A stretch of DNA of 56,072 nucleotides from DASWHD01 sp036393335 (GTDB lineage: Bacteria > CG2-30-53-67 > CG2-30-70-394): contig DASWHD010000123.1 in NCBI GenBank assembly GCA_036393335.1, positions 1 to 56,072 on the forward strand, given 5' to 3'. Each line of letters starts with the position of its first letter. The stretch's first letter is position 1. A model generated the notes under the pieces. It did not search any database. It was not told where the DNA came from and saw only the letters and a list, made by a program, of their open reading frames with translations. The position numbers were made by a program, and so were the translations under genes. Shown here in pieces: positions 18,866 to 26,374 of the stretch.

Positions 18866-20149
18866 GGCCTTGGCGCCGATGTCGCGGCGGTAGTAGGCGC
18901 CAGCGAAGCGGATCTTCTCGCAGGCCGCGTAGGCGCGCTGCTGGGCCGAGGCGAGGGTGGGGCCCAGGCCGGTGACGCCGAGGACGCGGCCACCGCTGGT
19001 GAGGAGGCGCCCGCCGTCGGCACGGGTGCCGGCGTGAAAGACCAGGGTGCCGGGCGCGGTTGCGGCCTGGTCGATGCCGGTGATCTCCCGTCCCTTGGGA
19101 TAGGCGCCGGGGTAGCCTTCCGAGGCCATGACCACGGTGAGGGCGGCGCCGGCCCGCGCGATCGGCCGGTGGTCGGCCAGTGTTCGGTCGACCGCCGCCT
19201 CCAGCACCGGGTACAGATCATTGTCCAGGTTGGCCATCAGCGGCTGACACTCGGGGTCGCCGAAGCGGCAGTTGAACTCCAGCACGTACGGGTCGCCGTG
19301 GACGATCATCAGACCGGCGTAGAGCACGCCGGCCAGCGGGGTGCTCTCGGCACGCATGCCGTCGACCACCGGCCGCAGGATCTCGCGCTCGACCCGCGCC
19401 GCCAGGGCCGGGGTGAGGATCGGTGCCGGGCAGTAGGCGCCCATGCCGCCGGTGTTGGGGCCGGTGTCGCCCTCACCGATCGCCTTGTGGTCCTGGGCGG
19501 CCGGTAGGGTGAAGAGGTGAGTGCCGTCGGTGATGGCCAGTACCGAGCACTCCTCACCGAGGAGACACTCCTCGATCACCACCTCGGCGCCGGCGGAGCC
19601 GAAGGCGCGCTCCACCATGATGGTGTGCACCGCCGCCTCGGCCTCGGCCACGGTCTGGGCGACGATGACCCCCTTGCCGGCGGCGAGGCCCGAGGCCTTC
19701 ACCACGATCGGCGTGCCATTGGCGCGTAGGTAGGCAAGGGCCGGCTCCAGTTCGGTAAATGCGGCGTGCGCCGCCGTGGGGATGTGATGGCGCGCCATGA
19801 ATGCCTTGGCGTAGGCCTTGGAGCCTTCCAGGCGAGCGGCGGCGGCGGTCGGGCCGAAGACCGCCAGGCCTGCCGCCTGGAAGTGGTCGACAATGCCCGC
19901 GACCAGGGGCGCCTCGGGACCCACCACCGTGAGGTCGATTCTTTCCTTCCGGGCGAAGGCGAGGAGGGCCTCGCTGTCACTGGCGGCGATCGCGACGTTC
20001 GTCGCCACCGCCCCGGTGCCTCCGTTGCCCGGCGCACAGAACACCCGGGCGACGTGTGGCGACCGGGCGAGCCTCCAGCACAGGGCATGCTCCCGGCCGC
20101 CGGAGCCGATAACCAAGACCTTCTTGGCTGCACGCGGAGTCGTGATCAC
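18833..20149 (-). CDS. purD: Phosphoribosylamine-glycine ligase
   Basis: GAR synthetase, ATP-grasp enzyme of purine biosynthesis, 438 aa. The N-terminus is VLVIGSGGREHALCW, then the ATP-grasp loop KASGLAAGKGV, EECLLGEECSVLAI and EFNCRFGDPE motifs. The GTG at 20147-20149 is the best start, since the family begins a few residues before VLVIG. The C-terminus reads AKALARISHHDPW; the normal end is near ALAR, and the last residues plus TGA are encoded by palindromic element copy 4. It lies downstream of purH on the same strand, with a repeat in the gap. Confidence 0.96.
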   Translation of the reverse strand: MITTPRAAKKVLVIGSGGREHALCWRLARSPHVARVFCAPGNGGTGAVATNVAIAASDSEALLAFARKERIDLTVVGPEAPLVAGIVDHFQAAGLAVFGPTAAAARLEGSKAYAKAFMARHHIPTAAHAAFTELEPALAYLRANGTPIVVKASGLAAGKGVIVAQTVAEAEAAVHTIMVERAFGSAGAEVVIEECLLGEECSVLAITDGTHLFTLPAAQDHKAIGEGDTGPNTGGMGAYCPAPILTPALAARVEREILRPVVDGMRAESTPLAGVLYAGLMIVHGDPYVLEFNCRFGDPECQPLMANLDNDLYPVLEAAVDRTLADHRPIARAGAALTVVMASEGYPGAYPKGREITGIDQAATAPGTLVFHAGTRADGGRLLTSGGRVLGVTGLGPTLASAQQRAYAACEKIRFAGAYYRRDIGAKALARISHHDPW

Positions 20150-20173
20150 GAGACGAGGACGCCTTCGTTGGGC

Positions 20174-20346
20174 AAGTAGGTGGTAGGTAGTAGAAGTAGG
20201 TAGGGGTTGCTGGGTCTTGGCGATGGAGAACTACCGCCGCGCTCTACCTGGAGGGCGCTGCGCTGCCGGAACCTTCTCATTGCCCACCGCCGCCACTGGT
20301 CGCGACCCCTGTCTGTTGTCTGCGACCTACTATCTACTGACCTAAC
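20174..20346. repeat. GTAGGT/ACCTAC inverted repeat in the purH-purD gap
   Basis: The left arm AGTAGGTGGTAGGTAGTAGAAGTAGGTAGG and right arm GACCTACTATCTACTGACCTAACCTA are imperfect inverted copies separated by about 120 bp without a gene. The right arm abuts the purH stop codon. Confidence 0.5.
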
Positions 20347-21894
20347 CTAATGCCGGAAATGGCGCATGCCCGTGAACACCATCGCCATGCCGTGCTCGTC
20401 GGCGGCGGCGATCACCTCTTCGTCGCGGATCGATCCGCCGGGCTGGATCACCGAGGTGGCGCCGGCCTTGGCCGCTTCGTCGATGCCGTCGCGGAACGGG
20501 AAGAAGGCGTCGGAGGCCAGGGCGCACCCTCGGGTGTCGGACAGGGCCTTCTGGGCGGCGATGCGAGTGGAGTCGACACGGCTCATCTGGCCGGCGCCGA
20601 TGCCGATGGTACGGTCGGCGCGGGTTAGGATGATGGCGTTCGACTTGACGTGCTTACAGACCACCCAAGCGAAGCGCAGGGCGGCCATCTCGTCGTCGGT
20701 GGGGGCGCGCTTGGTGACCACCTTCGGCTCGCACTGGTCGAGAGTACCGAGGTCGCGGTCCTGGAGGATCAGACCGCCGACGATGCGCTTGTAGTCCAGC
20801 CCGGGGCTCGGGGCATTGCCGAGGGGGCCGACTTCGAGGAGGCGCAGGTTCGTCTTGGCGGCAAAGACCGCGCGCGCGGCATCCGCGAAGCTAGGGGCGA
20901 TGATCACCTCGGTGAAGATCTCGGCGATGGCGTAGGCCGCCGCCTCGTCGATCAGCGTGTTCACGGCCACCACGCCGCCGAAGGCCGAGATCGGGTCGCA
21001 CGCCTTCGCCTTCTCGTACGCCTCGGCGAGGGAGGTGGCGGTGGCGGCGCCGCACGGGTTGTTGTGCTTGATGATCGCGCAGGACGTGGGTGGTAGCTCA
21101 CGCACCAGCTCCAGGGCCGAGTTGGCATCCTGATAGTTGTTGTAGCTCATCGCCTTGCCCTGCAACACCTTGCCGCGGGCGACGCACGGGAAGATGTAGC
21201 CCGGTTCGCTGTAGACCGCGCCGGACTGATGCGGGTTCTCGCCGTAGCGCAGGGTGGCGAGGCGCTGGAAGCGCAGGGTGAGCTGCTCAGGGAACACGCC
21301 ATGGTCCGTGGCGGCGGAAAGGTAGTCGGCGATCAACCCGTCGTAGCGGCTCGTGTGCGCGAAGACCTTGCGCGCCAGGCGGCGCCGGGTGCCGTCCTGC
21401 ACTTCGCCCTCGCGGCTCAGCTCATCCAGAACCAAGGGGTAGTCGGCCGGGTCGACCACCACCGCCACGTCGCGGTGGTTTTTGGCGGCGGAGCGCAGCA
21501 TGGCTGGGCCGCCGATGTCGATGTTCTCGATCGCCTCCTCGAAGGTGCAGTCGGGGCGCGTCGTGGTCGCCTCGAAGGGGTAGAGGTTGACCACCAGCAG
21601 GTCGATGGGGGCGATGCCGTGTTCTTTGAGCGCCGCCAGGTGCGCCGGGTTGTCGCGTAGGGCAAGGAGCCCACCGTGGATCTTCGGATGCAAGGTCTTC
21701 ACCCGGCCGTCCATCATCTCAGGGAAGCCAGTCACCTGCTCGACTGGGGTGACCGGGAGTCCCGCCTCCTGGATCGCCCGGGCGGTACCGCCCGTGGAAA
21801 TGAGCTCCACCCCGCGTGCGACGAGCCCACGGGCGAAGTCGATGATGCCGGTCTTGTCGGAGACACTGATTAGGGCACACTCGATGGCGGGCAT
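20347..21894 (-). CDS. purH: Bifunctional AICAR transformylase/IMP cyclohydrolase
   Basis: Catalyses the last two steps of IMP synthesis; 515 aa, near the 529 aa E. coli enzyme. The N-terminal cyclohydrolase domain begins CALISVSDKTGI and contains STGGTARAIQEAG, GRVKTLHPKIHGG and VVNLYPFE. The C-terminal transformylase contains RYGENPHQSGA, IKHNNPCG with the catalytic Lys-His pair, SAFGGVVA and GAGQMSRVDS. The ATG at 21892-21894 is used. In many gammaproteobacteria fis or dusB lies upstream; here a small membrane protein does. Confidence 0.97.
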   Translation of the reverse strand: MPAIECALISVSDKTGIIDFARGLVARGVELISTGGTARAIQEAGLPVTPVEQVTGFPEMMDGRVKTLHPKIHGGLLALRDNPAHLAALKEHGIAPIDLLVVNLYPFEATTTRPDCTFEEAIENIDIGGPAMLRSAAKNHRDVAVVVDPADYPLVLDELSREGEVQDGTRRRLARKVFAHTSRYDGLIADYLSAATDHGVFPEQLTLRFQRLATLRYGENPHQSGAVYSEPGYIFPCVARGKVLQGKAMSYNNYQDANSALELVRELPPTSCAIIKHNNPCGAATATSLAEAYEKAKACDPISAFGGVVAVNTLIDEAAAYAIAEIFTEVIIAPSFADAARAVFAAKTNLRLLEVGPLGNAPSPGLDYKRIVGGLILQDRDLGTLDQCEPKVVTKRAPTDDEMAALRFAWVVCKHVKSNAIILTRADRTIGIGAGQMSRVDSTRIAAQKALSDTRGCALASDAFFPFRDGIDEAAKAGATSVIQPGGSIRDEEVIAAADEHGMAMVFTGMRHFRH

Positions 21895-22078
21895 GGGCCG
21901 CTCCTTCAGGGAATTCGAAAGGGCGTAGACGCTACCACGGAAGACGAGGGGGGCTCAAAGGCTACGGACCCAGCGTCCTTCTGGTGCCGCTTCCTTGACC
22001 GACGTGACCCGTGTCTCCGGACGGGCGGCCGACCGCAAAGCGACCTACGCCTGCCGGTATCCCTGGAGACCGATACGC

Positions 22079-22324
22079 CTACGGCCGGCGATCCTGCGGG
22101 TCAGAATGGCCGACTTCCCGTGGTCGGGGAGGGTCGCTCGGCGAGCCGGGTGTCACCGTGTCGGGTGCCGGCGTTGCGCTGCCCGACAGGTCGGGCCGTG
22201 CGCCGGGGAGGTGATAAGCGGCGCGTTGTACGGTGAGGAACACCACCAGGGTCACCACGACCATGGCCACGAAGACCGCCGCAACGATCAGAAAATAGGT
22301 GCGAGGGGTGACCTGCTTGGCCAT
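22079..22324 (-). CDS. Small single-pass membrane protein, unknown function
   Basis: An 81-aa protein: basic start MAKQVTPRTY, one hydrophobic segment (about residues 11-31, Val/Ala/Leu-rich) and a Pro/Asp/Arg-rich C-terminal tail of about 45 residues. It is not recognised. The ATG lacks a clear Shine-Dalgarno, so gene status is moderate. Its tail composition is typical of the region's high GC, while the sequence 5' to it becomes markedly AT-richer. Confidence 0.5.
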   Translation of the reverse strand: MAKQVTPRTYFLIVAAVFVAMVVVTLVVFLTVQRAAYHLPGARPDLSGSATPAPDTVTPGSPSDPPRPREVGHSDPQDRRP

Positions 22325-22785
22325 AAACGAATATCGAGTTTGATGACGGGCTACGCCTCCGTCCCCGGTCTGCCTTACTCGTGGGGTCGCGTTCTTGCGT
22401 GAGTCTGCGGACTATAAAAGGGTGACATCCGCTAACCCAAGGCGATTCCCCTGGTGTTTCTCAAAGTCGACGGACAGCCCTCTGCCGAGCTCTCACCAGC
22501 CCATTACGCACATTCTTTGCCTGCGGTCCACTCACCTCACAGTGATATGCAGCATTATTCTGGCCGCCGCCGCACGCCATAACATCGTTAACGCATGAGG
22601 TTCGAGGTGGTAGTGGTTGGCAACGGTGCCGAGACGATAGACGGCCCACAGCTAAGTATTAGCCCCGGTCTTTCCGCAGGTGCGCTGCAAGCGGTATGTC
22701 GTCGCACGAGCACTGTGGATACGCAGTTGGAAATCGGAGGTACAGCGAAAAGAAAGAACAACGCCCATTTTTTGGCGAGGAATGG
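22325..22785. other. AT-richer gene-free stretch
   Basis: About 460 bp of lower GC than either side (visible as runs such as CATTCTTTGCC, GATATGCAGCATTATTC and AAAAGAAAGAAC). Only short frames occur, none with a ribosome-binding site or family resemblance. It leads into the promoter of the 106-aa basic protein and may have been acquired with it. Confidence 0.4.
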
Positions 22786-22814
22786 TTGCCTCTTGCTAGA
22801 GTGGTGCCTATACT
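22786..22814 (+). promoter_or_regulatory. Sigma-70 promoter of the 106-aa basic protein
   Basis: TTGCCT, a 17-bp spacer, then TATACT, 44 bp before the ATG at 22859. The box sequences and spacing are close to consensus, the best of the promoters I can read in the window. Confidence 0.65.
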
Positions 22815-22858
22815 ATTTCAACTTTTCACCTTCATATTTTTTTCCAAGGAGAGGACGC

Positions 22859-23179
22859 ATGCCACGGACAAAGGATCTTGGGTTAACAGAGCTGCCTCTG
22901 AATACTCGTTTCAAGAGGAAGCCGCGCACTCCGAACGTGAAAGCGATCCGTGAGAAAGCGAAGCTCTCTGTCGCTTACTATGACGCGGATAACTATGGGG
23001 TGACGCTCAAGCGTGGGATTACGATCGTCAAGAAGTTGAAGATGCCGATCAAGAACATAGACATGACCCAAGCAGAGAAGGCCCTGCGTTCGGAGGTCAT
23101 GCGCGGCGCCTTTGATGACGATCTGATCAATGGCTACCAGCGCATCATGGCCGCACGGAAGCGCAAGAAGGGCCGTTAA
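22859..23179 (+). CDS. Small basic protein, unknown function
   Basis: A 106-aa Lys/Arg-rich protein, not recognised. The N-terminus is unstructured-looking (MPRTKDLGLTELPLN then RFKRKPRTPNVKAIREK), the middle contains SVAYYDADNYGVTLKRGIT, and the C-terminus is helical and ends AARKRKKGR. Charge suggests nucleic-acid or anionic-surface binding, but no known fold is evident. It has a strong Shine-Dalgarno (AAGGAGAGG), a near-consensus promoter and a strong terminator-like hairpin, so it is probably well expressed as a single gene. Its codon use and GC are lower than its neighbours', which suggests transfer or strong selection. Confidence 0.75.
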   Translation: MPRTKDLGLTELPLNTRFKRKPRTPNVKAIREKAKLSVAYYDADNYGVTLKRGITIVKKLKMPIKNIDMTQAEKALRSEVMRGAFDDDLINGYQRIMAARKRKKGR

Positions 23180-23209
23180 GCCACTATCAGGTACTCATCG
23201 CAGAACCTA

Positions 23210-23250
23210 GGTCCCCGCGAGGTTTCATCCTCGTGGGGACCCTTCTCATT
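23210..23250 (+). terminator. Strong hairpin between convergent genes
   Basis: GGTCCCCGCGAGG, loop TTTCAT, CCTCGTGGGGACC (13 pairs, one wobble), then CTTCTCATT. It ends the basic-protein transcript; the same hairpin lies just beyond the stop of the convergent selenoprotein gene and could serve both. Confidence 0.75.
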
Positions 23251-23731
23251 CCTCTGCGAGCAGGGCTTTGAGGGCGGTTACCATGTTGGCCGGAGGGCCA
23301 TAGTCTCGGTAACGTAAACGGCCCTGCTTGTCGATCACCATCACCTGCGGTAGGCCGTAGATTCCGTACCTGCGGGCAAAGACGCCTGCGGTGTCCATGA
23401 GGATCTCAAAACGTAGCCCGTGGCGCTGCTGGGCGCGCTCGACCTGCCGCAGTCCTTCCTGTAGGTTCACGCCGAGTACCCGTATCGGCAGCGCCTCGAC
23501 TGCCGCTACCAGCTGATTAATGAGAGGAAACTCCTCCCGGCACCGCACTCACCAGGAGGTCCAGGCAAACAGGACGACGACCTCTTTGCCACGGCTATCC
23601 TCCAAGTGGTAGCTGCCGCCGGCGTAGCTTCGTAGGGTGAAATCCGGTGCCAGGACTGCGGCATGCAGTGCGCCTGCAGTGCCGAGTAGTAGGACGAGAG
23701 ACTGAAGGCAGCGGTAGAGTAAGGTCTTCAT
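23246..23731 (-). CDS. TlpA/ResA-like thioredoxin, probable selenoprotein (UGA-encoded Sec at residue 61)
   Basis: A 161-aa exported thioredoxin-fold protein if the in-frame TGA at 23549-23551 is read as selenocysteine. A signal peptide (about residues 1-24) precedes the TlpA-type start APDFTLRSYAGG. The active site reads LFAWTSW-U-VRCREE: the UGA sits at the first, nucleophilic, position of the CXXC motif (U61-V-R-C64). The cis-proline motif YGLPQVMVID (P128) and C-terminal helix are intact after the UGA. A hairpin with properties of a bacterial SECIS follows (separate entry). The ATG at 23729-23731 has no clear Shine-Dalgarno. It likely reduces or isomerises periplasmic thiols. Alternative: a recent nonsense mutation of a Cys codon (TGC/TGT to TGA), but the rest of the frame is undamaged. 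selA, selB, selC and selD are not in the window. Confidence 0.82.
23522..23538 (-). promoter_or_regulatory. SECIS-like hairpin downstream of the UGA codon
   Basis: In the mRNA, starting 11 nt after the UGA, GGGAGG pairs with CCUCUC around the loop AGUUU (or, with one more A-U pair, the triloop GUU). The loop guanosine is 18 nt after the UGA. In bacteria the SECIS lies inside the coding region just after the UGA with a small apical loop having G among its first two bases; this hairpin fits that description. Confidence 0.7.
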
Positions 23732-23840
23732 GAAGAAGGAGTAACTACCGGGGAAACGGCCCCTGGTCAAGGTCGAACGGCGCTGCCGGCATGAGATCTC
23801 GGCATGATCGGTGAGGAGCCCGACGGCGCGGTCGCGATGT

Positions 23841-24640
23841 TCACAGACCGACGTCGACCGCCTTCTCGGTCCAGGCCAGCGCGTCGAGATACGCGGCAGT
23901 GATGGCGTCGCTGGATAGACCCAGACGCGCCGCACGGTCACCCACTACCGTCCATTCACCGTGCTCGTAAGCGATTGTCAGGGAGAGCAGCGCGTCGAAC
24001 GTCCCTTGGTGCTGAAGCAAGGCATCGTAGCTTTCCGCAGGAAAGTGAAGCGGCTCTAGCCCGCATTTCTTACCAGGGATCGTGGCGAGCGCGCGCAGAT
24101 GACCGTAGATCGTGGCTGGCCCGCGGTAGGAGCCGATTCTATCGGCGACCCCATGGGCAGATCGCCGAAGGGATTCGGCTCCTACCGCGGACGAGGACAC
24201 GGCCAGGAGAAGCGGGCAGTTACGAGGGCGTAGCAGATTCATGGTGAGAAATGCGGGCTAGGGCCTCGACCATAGGTAAAGCGAGGAACGCATCGATCGT
24301 GGAAAAGAGCCCCACGGCGAAGGCTTGAGCATGAGCATTTGGATCGCCGTCGGGGGTCACGCGCTCGAGCATCTTCGCGCCGATCAATGCGAGACGCAGG
24401 AGATCGATCGGTTTGCCGGTGCCCACCGATGAAGGCGCGCTTACCGCCCGTGACTTCTTCCAGTCCGAAGGTACCGGAGGCGTTGAGCAGGACGTGCGCC
24501 GTACCCATCTCACCCGGTGCCTCGCCCGCATGGTTTTCCCGGCCCGCGCGATACAGGAGCTCGTAGGCAATGATGTTTCCCTGTCGGTCGAAGGTGGGCT
24601 GACGTGCGAGGAAGGCGTGCGTAGTTTGGGCGCCGCATGA
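23841..24640 (-). pseudogene. Decayed EAL-HDOD (YuxH-type) signalling protein gene split by a CTAG element
   Basis: Three collinear pieces of a YuxH-like EAL/HDOD protein remain. First, about 24625-24430 encodes FLARQPTFDRQGN...AYELLYRAG...GGKRAFI, the start of the EAL-like domain; no ATG/GTG/TTG lies in its frame. Second, about 24410-24262, in another frame, encodes LLRLALIGAKMLERV and AFAVGLFSTIDAFLALPM, from near the end of the HDOD domain. Some 240 residues between them are missing. Third, 24055-23841 encodes EPLHFPAESYDALL to DALAWTEKAV, the C-terminus. Palindromic element copy 5 separates the last two pieces. The gene is therefore dead: start loss, internal deletion and insertion. Confidence 0.8.
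24056..24261. mobile_element. CTAG palindromic element, copy 5 (long form, in a coding frame)
   Basis: Ends: CTAG|CCCGCATTTCTTACC and GGTGAGAAATGCGGG|CTAG. It carries the REP-like unit GTAGGAGCCGATTCTATCGGCGA...GGATTCGGCTCCTAC at about 24126-24184. On the minus strand the host reads GAG-GCC-CTA|G...; removing the element and one CTAG joins VEAL to EPLHF in frame, as expected for the HDOD family, so CTAG is the target-site duplication. Confidence 0.88.
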
Positions 24641-24757
24641 GGTCTGCGGTGCAGGCCTGTATCGGCGTTATCGTCGCCGACCTACCCCCCCCGTGATGTC
24701 GGCGCCGCGTTGCCGCTGCGTGCGGCGCCCATGCCCTTTACCGATACCGATTTCGAC

Positions 24758-24779
24758 CCCATCGGTGACGACCGATGGG
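24758..24779. other. Perfect hairpin downstream of the CX3CH cytochrome gene
   Basis: CCCATCGGT GACG ACCGATGGG (nine pairs) about 60 bp beyond the cytochrome stop. It lacks a T-run on either strand, so it may be a Rho-independent-like stabiliser or a repeat rather than a terminator. Confidence 0.4.
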
Positions 24780-24841
24780 CGACAGGCCGGGCAGGTGCAC
24801 GATCGTCCGGCGGATCCATCACGCGGATGCCCACCTATTCA

Positions 24842-25231
24842 CTATTCACCGGCCGCGTAGGCTCCCTGGAGGTCGTCCAGTCCCGGTGTCGCCGGAAGGT
24901 TAAAGTAGTGATCCATGTAGGCCATGATCTCTTGATGGTCCTCCACTGGAATCCCCTTCCGGGAAGGGTCGTAGTGGTCGTAAGACCGGTCATACAAGTT
25001 GAGGCTCATGGTGCAAAGCTTTAGCCCCCGGTCGACGCGAGATAGCCGCGCCCACTGGTGAAAGGACGCCTTTTTTCCGCTCAGCACACTCGTCGGGCTG
25101 AGGTGACATCGGCCGGCACAGTACTCACGGAAGGCCGGCGGTGCGTCGCTTGGTGGCAGCGTCATGGCACCCAATCCAATGCCGGCCACCGCGGCAAAGG
25201 AGGCGAACAATAGTGGTTTTTTGTATTTCAT
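24842..25231 (-). CDS. Exported cytochrome c-like protein with an unusual CX3CH motif
   Basis: A 129-aa protein with N-terminal signal peptide (MKYKKPLLFASFAAVAG...). The mature region contains EYCAGRCHLSP: Cys38, Cys42 and His43 are spaced as CX3CH instead of the standard CX2CH. Later Met residues (LCTMSLNLYD) could supply an axial ligand. The C-terminal part EDHQEIMAYMDHYFNLP is helical, as in small cytochromes. No family name is assigned. The start ATG at 25229-25231 has GGAG seven bases upstream. The preceding hypothetical gene overlaps its first 107 bp in another frame. Confidence 0.7.
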   Translation of the reverse strand: MKYKKPLLFASFAAVAGIGLGAMTLPPSDAPPAFREYCAGRCHLSPTSVLSGKKASFHQWARLSRVDRGLKLCTMSLNLYDRSYDHYDPSRKGIPVEDHQEIMAYMDHYFNLPATPGLDDLQGAYAAGE

Positions 25232-25709
25232 GGATGGACTCCGGCTTGGCATGGCGATGCAACTTCGGGCAGAGGAGTTGCCAGCTTGCCGCAGGACCCG
25301 AGGGACTTCCCGGCACCCGCGCGAACATGGCCTCGATATACCCCCTCTGAATTGGCGATTTCTTCCAGTCCTTTTCGTCGAATCCCCGACGAATCACAGC
25401 GTCGGCCATGGCAGCAAATTCCGAGCCGTCGGTGGCGCTCATTCGTTGGGCCGTGGCCAGGATGCGGGTGGTGAATAGGTGCAGCGCCAGGTGATCACTA
25501 GCGAGATCGAGCTGGCGCTGGCTCAGGGCCGTGTCGTCGCGAAATTCGGTGGTACTCAGGGCCATAGGCCCGGCCACCGTGGCAAGGCGCGGCGGGTTAC
25601 TGGCCGGATGGCGCTCCTGCGCCGCTGGCGAAACCTGGGAGGGGTGGCGCGGACTCAGGCCTGGCAGGCTTGCGGGTGCGATGAACGACGCAAAGGTGGG
25701 TGCAAACAT
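25125..25709 (-). CDS. Hypothetical protein overlapping the cytochrome-like gene
   Basis: A 194-aa frame with a good Shine-Dalgarno (GGAG, six bases before the ATG at 25707-25709). The N-terminal 45 residues are Pro/Ser/Ala-rich; residues about 50-130 look like a folded helical region (DLASDHLALHLFTTRILATAQRM; then EFAAMADAVIRRGFDEKDWKK). From about residue 160 it overlaps the cytochrome-like gene in another frame and looks compositionally random there, so a frameshift near the natural end is possible. Not recognised. It is likely co-transcribed with the cytochrome-like gene. Confidence 0.5.
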   Translation of the reverse strand: MFAPTFASFIAPASLPGLSPRHPSQVSPAAQERHPASNPPRLATVAGPMALSTTEFRDDTALSQRQLDLASDHLALHLFTTRILATAQRMSATDGSEFAAMADAVIRRGFDEKDWKKSPIQRGYIEAMFARVPGSPSGPAASWQLLCPKLHRHAKPESIHEIQKTTIVRLLCRGGRHWIGCHDAATKRRTAGLP

Positions 25710-25858
25710 CGAGCTCTCCAGTCAGGCTCATGTGGTGGGAGGTCGGGACCGAGGAACGAGCACATTGCTTGCCGATGTTTTCGGCACGAACCTGCAACGG
25801 ATGACCGCCATGGGTAGCCAAGCAAGCTCGACGACGTGCTGAGCACTGGGACTGGGTT

Positions 25859-26374
25859 ATGCTGGTCACCATCCCGATGCCTCTGCGCCTACCACTACTC
25901 ATCCTGGTCCTGGCCGCGGTCCTGTCCTTCACGGCCTGCGCTACCCCCCGTCCCCCCCGGGAGGTGTTGGAGCCATTGCCGCCTGCGGCAGCCCTGGAGC
26001 GTGACCCGGAGTCGTATAGAGACCACGCCTTCGTCTTTGCCGGGGAGATCGTCTCCCTCCTCCAGACCGGGGACCGCACCCTGATCGAGGTGGAGTTGGT
26101 GACGATCGATCACCGGGGGAGGCCGCGATCCCCACGCCAGTCCGGCGGTCGGGTCTTCCTGCACAGCCCGGAGACCCTGCGTGCCACCGACTACCTTCCG
26201 GGGCGGGGCATGATTGGTGTGGTGCGGTTTACCGGTCTGGCGGAGGCCGCCGTGGATGGCGAGACCGCCTCCTTCCCCCTCCTCGATCTTCTCAAACATC
26301 GCCTGGTGAGGGATCTCTCTGGCGGAGGACGTCCGCGGTTTGAGTTCGGCCTTGGCGTCGGTTTCGGCCTGTGA
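25859..26374 (+). CDS. Slp-type outer-membrane lipoprotein (first copy)
   Basis: A 171-aa lipoprotein with signal peptide and lipobox SFTAC (lipidated Cys at about residue 27). It resembles the Slp (starvation-inducible) family: FAGEIVSLLQTGDRTLIEVELVTIDHRGRP, then GRVFLHSPETL and YLPGRGMIGVVRF. A second Slp-like gene lies at 34912-35415. The ATG at 25859 is used; an ATG six codons later is possible. Its stop overlaps the start of the next frame (GTGA), suggesting coupling. Confidence 0.75.
   Translation: MLVTIPMPLRLPLLILVLAAVLSFTACATPRPPREVLEPLPPAAALERDPESYRDHAFVFAGEIVSLLQTGDRTLIEVELVTIDHRGRPRSPRQSGGRVFLHSPETLRATDYLPGRGMIGVVRFTGLAEAAVDGETASFPLLDLLKHRLVRDLSGGGRPRFEFGLGVGFGL

Noticed and set aside
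23549..23941. A separate 130-aa gene ending in WTSW
   Set aside because: It is the N-terminal half of the thioredoxin frame plus upstream non-coding sequence; the active-site continuation follows after TGA.
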